A stretch of 64,000 bases of DNA from Pseudomonas sp. LS1212 (lineage in GTDB: Bacteria > Pseudomonadota > Gammaproteobacteria > Pseudomonadales > Pseudomonadaceae): contig NZ_CP102951.1 of assembly GCF_024741815.1 (NCBI RefSeq), positions 5,036,001 through 5,100,000 on the forward strand, written 5' to 3'. The notes under the pieces were generated by a model. It was not told the DNA's origin, searched no databases, and was given only the letters and a program-made list of their open reading frames with translations. Positions within the stretch are counted from its first letter, which is position 1. Every line of letters begins with the position of its first letter. The position numbers and the translations under genes are program-made. Below are positions 51,846 through 61,452 of the stretch, one piece after another.

Positions 51846-53291
51846 TTAGCCGTGTTTTGCATCCAGCGCCTTCCTGATGCCTTCACCATAGGCTGGATCT
51901 GCCTTGAAGAAATGCTGCAACTGACGCTCAATGACATCCCCGGAGACGCTAACCAATGTCCCGGCAATGTTATCGATCAACAGCGCCTTCTGGTCATCAC
52001 TCATCAGACGGAACAGCGCACCGGCGTGGCTGTAGTAGTCGATATCTTCACGGTGGTCGTAACGATCGGCCGTACCACTGAGAGCCAATGGAGGTTCAGC
52101 ATACTGCGGCGCCTGTTTTGGAGCGTCGCTGTAGCTGTTAGGCTCATAGTTAGGTGCAGCACCGGTGCAACCCAAGGCCATGGCACCATCGCGCTGGTAG
52201 GTATTGACCGGGCTCCTCGGCGCGTTCACCGGCAGTTGCTGGTGATTGGTACCCACGCGGTAACGGTGCGCATCAGCGTAAGCGAACACACGGCCCTGGA
52301 GCATCCGGTCAGGGGAAAGCCCGACACCAGGCACCAAGTTGCTCGGCCCGAACGTAGCCTGCTCTACTTCAGCGAAATAGTTCAGCGGGTTGCGGTTCAA
52401 TTCAAGCTCGCCGACCTCAATCAATGGGAACTCTTTCTGCGACCAGGTCTTGGTCACATCGAATGGGTTCTCATAATGCGCAGCCGCCTGGGCCTCGGTC
52501 ATGATCTGGATGCAAACACGCCATTTCGGGAAGTCACCACGCTCAATGGCCTCGAACAAATCGCGCTGGGCGTAATCGGGATCGGTACCCGCGATACGCG
52601 CAGCGTCGGCCGGCGACAGGTTTTTGATGCCCTGCCTGGACTTGTAGTGCCATTTGACCCAGTAACGCTCGCCCTGGGCGTTGATCAGGCTGTAGGTGTG
52701 GCTACCGAAGCCGTGCATATGACGGTAGCCGTCAGGGATGCCCCGGTCGGAGAACAGGATAGTGAGCTGGTGCAGCGCCTCAGGCGAGTGTGACCAGAAG
52801 TCCCACATCATTTGCGCGCTCTTCAGATTGCTCTGGGGCAGACGCTTCTGGGTGTGGATAAAGTCCGGGAATTTCAATGGGTCGCGAATGAAGAACACCG
52901 GCGTGTTGTTACCCACGATGTCCCAGTTGCCTTCCTCGGTATAGAACTTCAAGGCAAAACCGCGTGGATCACGCTCGGTGTCAGCCGAGCCGCGCTCACC
53001 ACCTACCGTGGAGAACCGCAGGAAAGTCGGAGTTTGCTTGCCAACGGACTCGAACAGCTTGGCGCAGGTGTACTGGGTGATGTCTTTGGTAACGGTGAAG
53101 GTGCCATAGGCACCCGAGCCCTTGGCATGCACCCGGCGCTCAGGAATATTCTCGCGATTGAAGTGTGCGAGTTTTTCAATGAGATGGAAATCTTCCAGCA
53201 AAAGCGGGCCGCGCGGACCAGCCGAACGAGAATTCTGGTTATCGGCCACTGGCGCGCCACTGGCGGTAGTCAGTGTTTTATTCTGGCTCAT
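51846..53291 (-). CDS. katA: Catalase (small-subunit haem catalase, KatA)
   Basis: 481 residues. Active-site His in ERRVHAKGSGAYGTFTVT, Asn region GNNTPVFFIRDPLKFPDFIH, and proximal haem tyrosine in RVFAYADAHRYR. Monofunctional clade 3-type catalase. A strong GGAAGA ribosome site precedes the ATG. Adjacent to ferritin, as in P. aeruginosa, fitting joint control of iron and peroxide. Confidence 0.97.
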   Translation of the reverse strand: MSQNKTLTTASGAPVADNQNSRSAGPRGPLLLEDFHLIEKLAHFNRENIPERRVHAKGSGAYGTFTVTKDITQYTCAKLFESVGKQTPTFLRFSTVGGERGSADTERDPRGFALKFYTEEGNWDIVGNNTPVFFIRDPLKFPDFIHTQKRLPQSNLKSAQMMWDFWSHSPEALHQLTILFSDRGIPDGYRHMHGFGSHTYSLINAQGERYWVKWHYKSRQGIKNLSPADAARIAGTDPDYAQRDLFEAIERGDFPKWRVCIQIMTEAQAAAHYENPFDVTKTWSQKEFPLIEVGELELNRNPLNYFAEVEQATFGPSNLVPGVGLSPDRMLQGRVFAYADAHRYRVGTNHQQLPVNAPRSPVNTYQRDGAMALGCTGAAPNYEPNSYSDAPKQAPQYAEPPLALSGTADRYDHREDIDYYSHAGALFRLMSDDQKALLIDNIAGTLVSVSGDVIERQLQHFFKADPAYGEGIRKALDAKHG

Positions 53292-53423
53292 GATCTGTCT
53301 TCCTCTGTCAGACTTTTGTGCTGCCGGCTAATCGGCTGGAAAGTCAGTATTGGCTACAAATATGACATTCACAAATTAATAGACTGACTCAGATCAATAG
53401 ATTTCTACTAACCATATAGAAAC

Positions 53424-53453
53424 AAAAAACCGGGCGCCAAGGCCCGGTTTTTT
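53424..53453 (-). terminator. Intrinsic terminator of the alpha operon
   Basis: ACCGGGC / GCCCGGT stem flanked by A6 and T6; ends transcription after rplQ. Confidence 0.9.
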
Positions 53454-53469
53454 GTTTCAGACTGTCGTC

Positions 53470-53856
53470 TTATTCAGCAGCTTCTACTACGCCACCGACA
53501 GGACGATCAACCAACTCGACGTACGCCATAGGCGCGTTGTCGCCAGCGCGGAAACCGCACTTGAGGATACGCAGGTAACCGCCCTGACGGGTGGCATAGC
53601 GCTTGCCCAGATCGTTGAACAGCTTACCAACGATGGCTTTCGAACGAGTACGGTCGAAGGCCAGGCGACGGTTAGCTACGCTGTCTTCTTTAGCCAGGGT
53701 GATCAGCGGCTCGGCAACGCGGCGCAGTTCCTTGGCTTTCGGCAGGGTAGTTTTGATCAGCTCGTGCTCGAACAGCGACACCGCCATGTTTTGGAACATG
53801 GCCTTGCGGTGCGCGCTGGTGCGGCTCAGGTGACGACCACTTTTACGATGACGCAT
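53470..53856 (-). CDS. rplQ: 50S ribosomal protein L17
   Basis: 128 residues, MRHRKSGRHLSRTSAHRKAMFQNM start typical of L17. Last gene of the alpha operon (rpsM-rpsK-rpsD-rpoA-rplQ), 41 bases after rpoA. Confidence 0.98.
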   Translation of the reverse strand: MRHRKSGRHLSRTSAHRKAMFQNMAVSLFEHELIKTTLPKAKELRRVAEPLITLAKEDSVANRRLAFDRTRSKAIVGKLFNDLGKRYATRQGGYLRILKCGFRAGDNAPMAYVELVDRPVGGVVEAAE

Positions 53857-53897
53857 GGTTCATTCCTTACCAAACTTACGTTCGGTGATTACGACGA

Positions 53898-54899
53898 TCA
53901 GGCAGTCGCCTTGTCGTCCTTCTTAAGACTTGCAGGCGGCCAGTTGTCGAGGCGCATGCCGAGGGACAGACCGCGGGAGGCCAGAACGTCCTTGATTTCA
54001 GTCAAGGATTTCTTGCCCAGGTTCGGAGTCTTCAACAGTTCTACTTCGGTACGCTGAATCAGGTCGCCGATGTAGTAAATGTTTTCCGCCTTAAGGCAGT
54101 TAGCCGAACGTACAGTCAGTTCCAGATCGTCAACCGGGCGAAGCAGGATCGGATCGATCTCGTCTTCCTGCTCGACTACCACTGGCTCACTGTCACCCTT
54201 GAGGTCGACGAACGCAGCCAACTGCTGTTGCAGGATGGTTGCAGCGCGGCGGATAGCCTCTTCAGGATCCAGAGTACCGTTGGTTTCCAGATCAATAACC
54301 AGCTTGTCCAGGTTAGTACGCTGTTCGACACGGGCGTTTTCCACCACGTATGCGATACGACGTACCGGACTGAACGAAGAGTCCAGCTGCAAGCGACCAA
54401 TGCTGCGGCTTTCGTCTTCATCGCTCTGACGCGAATCGGCCGGTTCATAACCACGACCACGAGCTACGGTGAGCTTCATGTTCAAGGCGCCGTTGGACGC
54501 CAGGTTAGCGATTACGTGATCGGGGTTAACGATCTCGACATCATGATCCAGCTGAATATCGGCAGCGGTAACCACCCCCGAACCCTTCTTCGACAAGGTC
54601 AGCGTAACTTCGTCACGACCGTGCAGCTTGATAGCCAGACCTTTAAGGTTCAACAGGATTTCAATGACGTCTTCCTGTACACCTTCGATTGCCGAGTACT
54701 CATGGAGTACACCGTCAATCTCGGCCTCGACTACTGCACAGCCGGGCATTGAGGACAACAGGATGCGTCGCAGCGCGTTGCCCAGGGTATGGCCGAAACC
54801 ACGCTCGAGAGGCTCGAGCGTAATCTTGGCGCGGGTTGGACTGACGACCTGCACATCAATGTGGCGGGGCGTCAGGAACTCATTTACCGAAATCTGCAT
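53898..54899 (-). CDS. rpoA: RNA polymerase alpha subunit
   Basis: 333 residues. N-terminal dimerisation domain with LERGFGHTLGNALRRILLSS, then a linker and the C-terminal domain (DLELTVRSANCLKAENIYYIGDL, PNLGKKSLTEIKDVL) that contacts UP elements and activators. Alpha operon, between rpsD and rplQ. Confidence 0.99.
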   Translation of the reverse strand: MQISVNEFLTPRHIDVQVVSPTRAKITLEPLERGFGHTLGNALRRILLSSMPGCAVVEAEIDGVLHEYSAIEGVQEDVIEILLNLKGLAIKLHGRDEVTLTLSKKGSGVVTAADIQLDHDVEIVNPDHVIANLASNGALNMKLTVARGRGYEPADSRQSDEDESRSIGRLQLDSSFSPVRRIAYVVENARVEQRTNLDKLVIDLETNGTLDPEEAIRRAATILQQQLAAFVDLKGDSEPVVVEQEDEIDPILLRPVDDLELTVRSANCLKAENIYYIGDLIQRTEVELLKTPNLGKKSLTEIKDVLASRGLSLGMRLDNWPPASLKKDDKATA

Positions 54900-54921
54900 G
54901 GATGCACCTATTTTCTAGCCC

Positions 54922-55542
54922 TTACTTGGAGTAGAGCTCGACAATCAGGCTTTCGTTGATGTCGGCGGACAGGTCACTGCGAGCAGGAACGTTCTTGAAA
55001 ACGCCCGACTTCTTCTCAGTGTCTACTTCCACCCACTCAACGCGGCCACGCTGGGCGCACAGTTCAAGGGCTTGAACAATGCGCAGCTGGTTCTTCGATT
55101 TCTCGCGAACCGCGACCACGTCACCCGGACGAACTTGGTAGGACGGAACGTTTACAGTCTTACCGTTGACGCTGATCGCTTTATGCGAAACCAGCTGACG
55201 GGATTCAGCGCGAGTAGCGCCGTAGCCCATACGGTAAACAACGTTGTCCAGACGGCATTCGAGCAGTTGCAGCAGGTTCTCACCAGTAGCGCCTTTCTTG
55301 CCGGCAGCTTCTTTGTAGTAACCGCTGAACTGACGCTCGAGAACGCCATAAATACGACGGACCTTCTGCTTTTCACGCAGTTGGGTGCCGTAATCGGATT
55401 GGCGACCACGACGCTGGCCGTGGATACCTGGGGCTGCTTCGATGTTGCACTTCGATTCCAGAGCGCGAACGCCGCTTTTCAGGAAAAGATCTGTGCCTTC
55501 ACGACGAGACAGTTTGCATTTTGGACCAATGTAACGTGCCAT
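54922..55542 (-). CDS. rpsD: 30S ribosomal protein S4
   Basis: 206 residues, MARYIGPKCKLSRREGTDLF start and S4 RNA-binding domain LDNVVYRMGYGATRAESRQLVSH. In E. coli S4 represses the alpha operon translationally. Only one Cys is present at the N-terminus, so this is the zinc-free form. Confidence 0.99.
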   Translation of the reverse strand: MARYIGPKCKLSRREGTDLFLKSGVRALESKCNIEAAPGIHGQRRGRQSDYGTQLREKQKVRRIYGVLERQFSGYYKEAAGKKGATGENLLQLLECRLDNVVYRMGYGATRAESRQLVSHKAISVNGKTVNVPSYQVRPGDVVAVREKSKNQLRIVQALELCAQRGRVEWVEVDTEKKSGVFKNVPARSDLSADINESLIVELYSK

Positions 55543-55557
55543 TTATCTGTCTCCTGA

Positions 55558-55947
55558 TTACACGCGACGCTTCTTCGGCGGACGGCACCCGTTGTGCGGG
55601 ATTGGCGTCACGTCGGTGATGCTGGCGATCTTGTAGCCGCAGCCGTTCAGAGCACGAACAGCGGACTCACGACCTGGACCTGGACCCTTGACGTTAACGT
55701 CGAGGTTCTTCAGACCATATTCCAGCGCAGCTTGACCAGCACGCTCAGCAGCTACTTGAGCAGCGAACGGGGTGGACTTGCGAGAACCGCGGAAACCCGA
55801 ACCGCCGGAGGTAGCCCAGGACAGAGCGTTACCTTGACGATCGGTGATGGTCACGATGGTGTTGTTGAAAGACGCGTGGATGTGGGCGATGCCATCAACC
55901 ACTGTCTTTTTAATCTTTTTACGAGGACGAGCAGCAGGTTTTGCCAT
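55558..55947 (-). CDS. rpsK: 30S ribosomal protein S11
   Basis: 129 residues; HIHASFNNTIVTITDRQGN and the C-terminal TPIPHNGCRPPKKRRV are diagnostic. Lies 15 bases upstream of rpsD. Confidence 0.99.
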   Translation of the reverse strand: MAKPAARPRKKIKKTVVDGIAHIHASFNNTIVTITDRQGNALSWATSGGSGFRGSRKSTPFAAQVAAERAGQAALEYGLKNLDVNVKGPGPGRESAVRALNGCGYKIASITDVTPIPHNGCRPPKKRRV

Positions 55948-55977
55948 GACTAAATTCCTGTCGATTCGCTGGTGCGA

Positions 55978-56334
55978 TTACTTGCGGATCGGCTTACGCG
56001 GACCTTTACGGGTACGCGCGTTGGTCTTGGTACGCTGACCGCGTACTGGAAGACCACGACGATGGCGAAGACCGCGGTAGCAGCCCAGGTCCATCAAGCG
56101 CTTGATTTTCATGTTGATTTCGCGACGCAGGTCACCTTCAGTGGTGAACTTCGCCACTTCGCTACGCAGCTGTTCAATCTGCTCGTCGCTCAGATCCTTG
56201 ATCTTTGCGGCTGGGTTGACCCCAGTCTCTGCACAAATTTTCTGTGCAGTAGTGCGACCAACACCATAGATGTAGGTCAGCGAGATAACAGTGTGCTTGT
56301 TATCTGGAATGTTGACGCCTGCAATACGGGCCAT
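55978..56334 (-). CDS. rpsM: 30S ribosomal protein S13
   Basis: 118 residues, MARIAGVNIPDNKHTVISLTY start, conserved RHRRGLPVRGQRTKTNARTRKG end. First gene of the alpha operon, 131 bases after rpmJ. Confidence 0.99.
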   Translation of the reverse strand: MARIAGVNIPDNKHTVISLTYIYGVGRTTAQKICAETGVNPAAKIKDLSDEQIEQLRSEVAKFTTEGDLRREINMKIKRLMDLGCYRGLRHRRGLPVRGQRTKTNARTRKGPRKPIRK

Positions 56335-56465
56335 TCAGTGGGACTCCAATTGACAGCTACCTACGCCCCGGAAGCCAAGAAATAGGGCGCGAGATAATAT
56401 CGCTGTAATAACAAATAATCAACCCAGCAGCGCACTAGCTGCCGGGCTTGAAGCACAAATCACAC

Positions 56466-56582
56466 TCAGCCTTGGCGCTGCTTGTGACGTGGTTCCGCGC
56501 TGCAAATTACTCGAACAACACCTTCGCGGCGAATAATCTTGCAGTTACGGCACAGCTTTTTCACCGATGCACGAACTTTCAT
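56466..56582 (-). CDS. rpmJ: 50S ribosomal protein L36 (zinc-binding form)
   Basis: 38 residues, [20 protein letters not shown] followed by [18 protein letters not shown]. Ligands C11, C14, C27 and H33 make this the zinc-dependent (C+) type, whose replacement by a zinc-free paralogue under zinc starvation is known in other bacteria. Between secY and rpsM. Confidence 0.97.
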
Positions 56583-56610
56583 CACCAACTCCTCGAACCT
56601 TAAGGGTCTC

Positions 56611-57942
56611 TCAGCGCAGCAAACCGCTGCCACCGTAGCCTTTCAGGTTGGCTTTCTTCATCAGGGATTCGTACTGGTGCGAAACGAGGTGCGATTGTAC
56701 TTGGGACATGAAGTCCATCACAACCACTACCACAATCAGCAACGAGGTCCCGCCAAGGTAGAACGGAACGTTTGCCGCAACCACCAGGAACTGGGGCAGC
56801 AGACAGACGGCCGTCATATAAAGAGCACCGAACATGGTCAAGCGGGTCAGAACGCCATCGATATAGCGTGCCGACTGCTCACCCGGACGGATACCCGGAA
56901 TAAAGGCACCGGACTTCTTCAGGTTTTCCGCTACGTCTTTCGGATTGAACATCAACGCCGTATAGAAGAAGCAGAAGAAAATAATCCCTGCACTAAACAG
57001 CAGAATATTCAACGGCTGACCAGGAGCGATCGACTGCGAGATGTCCTGCAACCAGCCCATACCTTCAGACTGACCGAACCAGGCACCCAACGAAGCCGGG
57101 AACAGCAAAATGCTGCTCGCGAAAATAGCTGGAATGACGCCAGCCATGTTCACTTTCAGCGGCAAGTGGCTCGTCTGCGCAGCGAAAACCTTGCGGCCCT
57201 GCTGACGCTTGGCGTAGTGAACAGCAATACGACGCTGGCCACGCTCGATGAACACCACAAAACCGATAATCGCTACTGCCAGCAAACCGATCGCGACCAG
57301 GGCGAAGATGTTGATATCACCCTGACGTGCAGACTCGAAAGACTGCCCGATTGCTGCCGGAAGACCGGCGACGATACCTGCGAAAATGAGCATCGAGATA
57401 CCGTTGCCTACACCGCGCTCAGTAATCTGCTCACCCAGCCACATCATGAACATCGCACCCGCCACGAACGTGGTGACCGCGACGAAATGGAAGCCAAAGT
57501 CAGCAGAGAAAGCAACGCCCTGACCGGCCAGACCAATGGACATGCCAATGGCCTGGACCAACGCCAGGACGACGGTGCCGTAGCGGGTGTACTGGCTGAT
57601 CTTGCGACGGCCAGCTTCACCTTCCTTCTTCAACTGCTCCAGCTGCGGGCTGACGGCGGTCATCAGCTGCATGATGATCGATGCCGAAATGTACGGCATG
57701 ATCCCCAGTGCAAAGATGCTCATCCGTTCCAGCGCGCCGCCGGAAAACATGTTGAACAAGCTAAGAATGGTCCCCTCATTCTGTCGAAACAGGTCCGCCA
57801 GCCGGTCCGGGTTGATGCCTGGAACTGGAATGTGTGCGCCTATTCGGTAGACGATAATCGCCAGGAACAGAAAACGCAGACGAGCCCAGAGTTCAGACAT
57901 CCCGCCCTTGCCGAGCGCAGAGAGAGCACCTTGCTTAGCCAT
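56611..57942 (-). CDS. secY: Preprotein translocase subunit SecY
   Basis: 443 residues, ten transmembrane helices forming the Sec channel. Start [35 protein letters not shown]. Conserved PGINP plug region, the cytoplasmic loop [18 protein letters not shown], and [20 protein letters not shown]. Encoded directly after rplO in the spc operon, as usual. Confidence 0.99.
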
Positions 57943-58377
57943 TTATTCCTCGAACTTGCCGCCAGCTGCTTCGATAGCCGCACGCGCACCTTTGGTGGCT
58001 GCGATACCCTTGATGGTGACTGCGCGAGTAACTTCGCCGGACAGCATGATTTTCACACGCTGTACGTTTTGGTTAATCACGTTGGCATCCTTCAGGGATT
58101 GCACGGTGACAACGTCGCCTTCCACTTTGGCCAGCTCGGACAGACGCACTTCTGCGCGGTCCATGGCTTTCAGGGAAACGAAACCGAACTTCGGCAGGCG
58201 ACGGTGCAGCGGCTGTTGACCGCCTTCAAAGCCTGGAGCAATGGTGCCACCGGAACGGGAGGTCTGACCTTTGTGACCACGGCCACCAGTCTTACCCAAA
58301 CCGCTACCGATACCACGGCCCGGACGATGCTTTTCGCGACGGGAACCCGGCGCTGGACTCAGATCATTGAGTTTCAT
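57943..58377 (-). CDS. rplO: 50S ribosomal protein L15
   Basis: 144 residues; MKLNDLSPAPGSRREKHRPG with the Gly-rich GRGIGSGLGKTGGRGHKGQ segment. Abuts secY. Confidence 0.99.
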   Translation of the reverse strand: MKLNDLSPAPGSRREKHRPGRGIGSGLGKTGGRGHKGQTSRSGGTIAPGFEGGQQPLHRRLPKFGFVSLKAMDRAEVRLSELAKVEGDVVTVQSLKDANVINQNVQRVKIMLSGEVTRAVTIKGIAATKGARAAIEAAGGKFEE

Positions 58378-58380
58378 CGA

Positions 58381-58557
58381 TTAACCCTCGACGCGCAGCA
58401 TGTAGTAAGCCTTGTTGATCATCCCGCGATTCTCGGGAGTATCCAGGACTTCTACAGTGTGACCGATGCGACGCAGACCCAGACCCTTAACGCACAGTTT
58501 GTGGTTAGGGATGCGGCCGGTCATGCTTTTGATCAGCGTAACTTTAACGGTAGCCAT
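58381..58557 (-). CDS. rpmD: 50S ribosomal protein L30
   Basis: 58 residues, MATVKVTLIKSMTGRIPNHK then LCVKGLGLRRIGHTVEV; ends at 58381 three bases before rplO starts. Confidence 0.97.
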   Translation of the reverse strand: MATVKVTLIKSMTGRIPNHKLCVKGLGLRRIGHTVEVLDTPENRGMINKAYYMLRVEG

Positions 58558-58559
58558 GA

Positions 58560-59060
58560 TCAGATGATCTCCTCAACGCTCTTGCCGCGCTTGGCAGCAA
58601 TGGACGACGGGGATTGCATGGTTTTCAGACCCTTGAAAGTGGCGTGTACCACGTTCACTGGGTTGGTCGAACCATAGCACTTAGCCAGTACGTTCTGAAC
58701 GCCAGCAACTTCCAGCACTGCGCGCATAGCGCCGCCAGCGATGATACCGGTACCTTCAGAAGCAGGCTGCATGTAAACCTTGGAAGCGCCGTGGGCGGAT
58801 TTCAGGGCGTACTGCAGAGTGGTACCGTTGAGGTCCACTTGAATCATGTTGCGACGAGCAGCTTCCATTGCTTTCTGGATCGCAGCAGGCACTTCACGTG
58901 ACTTGCCACGGCCGAAACCAACGCGACCCTTGCCATCACCAACCACGGTCAACGCGGTGAAAGTGAAGATACGGCCGCCTTTAACGGTTTTAGCAACGCG
59001 GTTAACTTGAACCAGCTTCTCGATGTAGCCTTCGTCGCGCTTTTGGTCGTTATTTGACAT
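58560..59060 (-). CDS. rpsE: 30S ribosomal protein S5
   Basis: 166 residues; VNRVAKTVKGGRIFTFTALTVVGDG and GFGRGKSREVPAAIQKAMEAAR are diagnostic of S5. Confidence 0.99.
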   Translation of the reverse strand: MSNNDQKRDEGYIEKLVQVNRVAKTVKGGRIFTFTALTVVGDGKGRVGFGRGKSREVPAAIQKAMEAARRNMIQVDLNGTTLQYALKSAHGASKVYMQPASEGTGIIAGGAMRAVLEVAGVQNVLAKCYGSTNPVNVVHATFKGLKTMQSPSSIAAKRGKSVEEII

Positions 59061-59063
59061 AAC

Positions 59064-59414
59064 TTAGAACTCCAGCCCAGCTTCACGAGCAGCATCAGCC
59101 AGCGCTTTCACGCGACCGTGGTACTTGAAGCCAGAGCGGTCGAAAGCCACCTGCGAGACGCCAGCGGCTTTTGCACGCGTAGCGACCAGCTGGCCAACCT
59201 TAGTGGCCGCGTCGATGTTGCCAGTGGCGCCATCACGCAGTTCTTTGTCCAAAGTCGAGGCGCTGGCCAGGACTTTGCTGCCGTCGGCCGAAATGACCTG
59301 GGCATAAATGTGCTGCGAAGAGCGGAACACGCAGAGACGCACGACTTCGAGTTCGTGCATTTTCAGGCGTGCTTTGCGAGCGCGACGCAGTCGAGTAACT
59401 TTTTTGTCGGTCAT
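59064..59414 (-). CDS. rplR: 50S ribosomal protein L18
   Basis: 116 residues; binds 5S rRNA. RLCVFRSSQHIYAQVI and C-terminal FDRSGFKYHGRVKALADAAREAGLEF are typical. Confidence 0.99.
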   Translation of the reverse strand: MTDKKVTRLRRARKARLKMHELEVVRLCVFRSSQHIYAQVISADGSKVLASASTLDKELRDGATGNIDAATKVGQLVATRAKAAGVSQVAFDRSGFKYHGRVKALADAAREAGLEF

Positions 59415-59424
59415 TTGCTATGCC

Positions 59425-59958
59425 CTACTTCTTCTTGGCTTCTTTACGACGGACGACTTCGTCCGCGTAACGCACACCCTTACCTTTGTAAGGCTCTGGT
59501 GGACGGAAATCGCGGATTTCAGCGGCCACTTGACCCACCAGCTGCTTGTCGATGCCCTTGATCAGGATATCGGTCTGGCTAGGAGTCTCAGCGGTGATGC
59601 CTTCCGGCAGTTCGTAGTCCACTGGGTGCGAGAAGCCGAGAGCCAGGTTCAGCACTGTGCCTTTTGCTTGTGCCTTGTAACCAACACCGACCAGCTGGAG
59701 CTTGCGCTCGAAGCCTTGGCTTACGCCCTGGACCATGTTGTTTACCAACGCACGAGTGGTACCGGCCATTGCACGAGTCTGTTGATCGCCATTGCGAGCA
59801 GCGAAACGCAGCTCACCAGCTTCTTCAACGACTTCAACGGACGAGTGAACATTCAGTTCAAGAGTGCCCTTGGCACCCTTCACCGAAAGCTGTTGGCCGG
59901 CGAATTTTACTTCGACACCAGCTGGCAGCTTTACGGGGTTCTTAGCGACGCGAGACAT
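59425..59958 (-). CDS. rplF: 50S ribosomal protein L6
   Basis: 177 residues; MSRVAKNPVKLPAGVEV start and RPPEPYKGKGVRYADEVVRRKEAKK end of L6. Confidence 0.99.
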   Translation of the reverse strand: MSRVAKNPVKLPAGVEVKFAGQQLSVKGAKGTLELNVHSSVEVVEEAGELRFAARNGDQQTRAMAGTTRALVNNMVQGVSQGFERKLQLVGVGYKAQAKGTVLNLALGFSHPVDYELPEGITAETPSQTDILIKGIDKQLVGQVAAEIRDFRPPEPYKGKGVRYADEVVRRKEAKKK

Positions 59959-59970
59959 GCTTATCCCCCC

Positions 59971-60363
59971 TTAGAACACTGTGCAAAGAACTTCGCCGCC
60001 GACACCGGCAGCGCGCGCAGCACGATCCGTCATCACACCTTTGTTGGTGGAGACGATAGACACGCCGAGACCGCCACGTACTTTTGGCAGTTCTTCAACG
60101 GACTTGTACTGACGCAGGCCTGGACGACTTACGCGTTTGACTTCTTCGATGACTGGACGGCCTTCGAAGTACTTCAGCTCGATGGAAAGCGACGGTTTTA
60201 CTTCGCTGCTTACCTGATAACCCGCGATGTAACCTTCGTCCTTCAGAACTTTGGCCACAGCTACCTTCAACGTGGAAGATGGCATGCTTACGACGGACTT
60301 TTCAGCCATCTGGGCATTACGGATTCGAGTTAGCATGTCCGCTAACGGGTCCTGCATACTCAT
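59971..60363 (-). CDS. rpsH: 30S ribosomal protein S8
   Basis: 130 residues; MSMQDPLADMLTRIRNAQMA and STNKGVMTDRAARAAGVGGEVLCTVF. In E. coli S8 represses the spc operon by binding mRNA at rplE. Here the mRNA ahead of rpsH is unusually long and structured. Confidence 0.99.
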   Translation of the reverse strand: MSMQDPLADMLTRIRNAQMAEKSVVSMPSSTLKVAVAKVLKDEGYIAGYQVSSEVKPSLSIELKYFEGRPVIEEVKRVSRPGLRQYKSVEELPKVRGGLGVSIVSTNKGVMTDRAARAAGVGGEVLCTVF

Positions 60364-60573
60364 GGGCTAGACGCTCCTGATACACAAAAAAATGAGCCTT
60401 GCGGCTACAACGGTCGCCGAGACTACTCCGGGCAAAAACCCGGGCTCAGGCGAGCCGGTCATTCTAGACACACCCCAGAAATGAATCAAGCCCCAGAAGG
60501 GGCTTGATTCATACTCAAGGTCGCCGGCGGTCGGTTGATTGCTCCCCCGCCGCCGCGACTTGGGCTGTACAGC
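60364..60573 (-). other. Structured 210-base gap between rpsN and rpsH
   Basis: Contains a perfect 14-bp stem with a 4-base loop (60481-60494 with 60499-60512) and GGCTC-AGGC-GAGCC (about 60442-60456). The stem is not followed by a T tract on the operon strand, so it is more likely a processing or stability element than a terminator. No gene. Confidence 0.6.
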
Positions 60574-60879
60574 TTACCAGCTGGCTTTAACCAGACCCGG
60601 TACGTCGCCACGCATGGCAGCTTCACGCAGCTTGTTACGGCCCAGGCCGAACTTGCGGTAAACGCCGTGTGGACGACCGGTGATGCGGCAGCGGTTACGC
60701 ATGCGCGAGGCACTTGCGTCACGTGGCTGCTTCTGCAGAGCTACGGAAGCTTCCCAACGCGCTTCTGGACTTGCGTTCAGATCAACGATGATGGCTTTCA
60801 GCTCGGCACGCTTCTTGGCGTACTTTGCAACCGTGAGCTGACGCTTCAGCTCGCGGTTTTTCATGCTCTTCTTGGCCAT
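60574..60879 (-). CDS. rpsN: 30S ribosomal protein S14 (zinc-free form)
   Basis: 101 residues from ATG 60879 (MAKKSMKNRELKR); ends RNRCRITGRPHGVYRKFGLGRNKLREAAMRGDVPGLVKASW. The long form without CXXC. Confidence 0.98.
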   Translation of the reverse strand: MAKKSMKNRELKRQLTVAKYAKKRAELKAIIVDLNASPEARWEASVALQKQPRDASASRMRNRCRITGRPHGVYRKFGLGRNKLREAAMRGDVPGLVKASW

Positions 60880-60892
60880 TTTCCTACTCCAA

Positions 60893-61432
60893 TCAGTTGC
60901 GGAACGGGAATTTGAAAGCGCGCAGCAGAGCGCGACCTTCATCATCCGTACGAGCAGTGGTGGTCAGGGTAATGTCCAGACCGCGCAGAGCATCGATCTT
61001 GTCGTAGTCGATTTCCGGGAAAATGATCTGCTCTTTCACGCCCATGCTGTAATTGCCACGACCGTCGAAGGACTTGGCATTCAGGCCGCGGAAGTCGCGA
61101 ACCCGAGGCAGGGAGATCGCCAGCAGGCGGTCCAGGAATTCATACATACGATCACGGCGCAGAGTAACTTTAACGCCGATCGGCCAGCCCTCACGGACTT
61201 TGAAGCCCGCGATGGATTTCCGAGCGAAAGTCACAACGGCTTTTTGACCGGTGATCTTCTCGAGGTCAGCAACAGCGTGCTCGATGATTTTCTTGTCACC
61301 GATTGCTTCGCCGATACCCATGTTCAGGGTGATTTTGGTAACGCGCGGAACTTCCATCACGTTCGTCAGCTTAAGTTCTTCCTTAAGCTTGGGAGCGATT
61401 TCCTTCCGGTAAATCTCTTTCAGTCGTGCCAT
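60893..61432 (-). CDS. rplE: 50S ribosomal protein L5
   Basis: 179 residues; contacts 5S rRNA and the P-site tRNA. MARLKEIYRKEIAPKL start; KITLNMGIGEAIGDKKIIEHAV; SMGVKEQIIFPEIDYDKID. Confidence 0.99.
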   Translation of the reverse strand: MARLKEIYRKEIAPKLKEELKLTNVMEVPRVTKITLNMGIGEAIGDKKIIEHAVADLEKITGQKAVVTFARKSIAGFKVREGWPIGVKVTLRRDRMYEFLDRLLAISLPRVRDFRGLNAKSFDGRGNYSMGVKEQIIFPEIDYDKIDALRGLDITLTTTARTDDEGRALLRAFKFPFRN

Positions 61433-61452
61433 GGTCTTCTACCTAGCAGTGT

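Noticed and set aside
53340..53425. Repeated ATAG/CTAT tetramers upstream of katA as an OxyR site
   Set aside because: Spacing is 18-19 bases rather than the 11/22-base period of OxyR sites.
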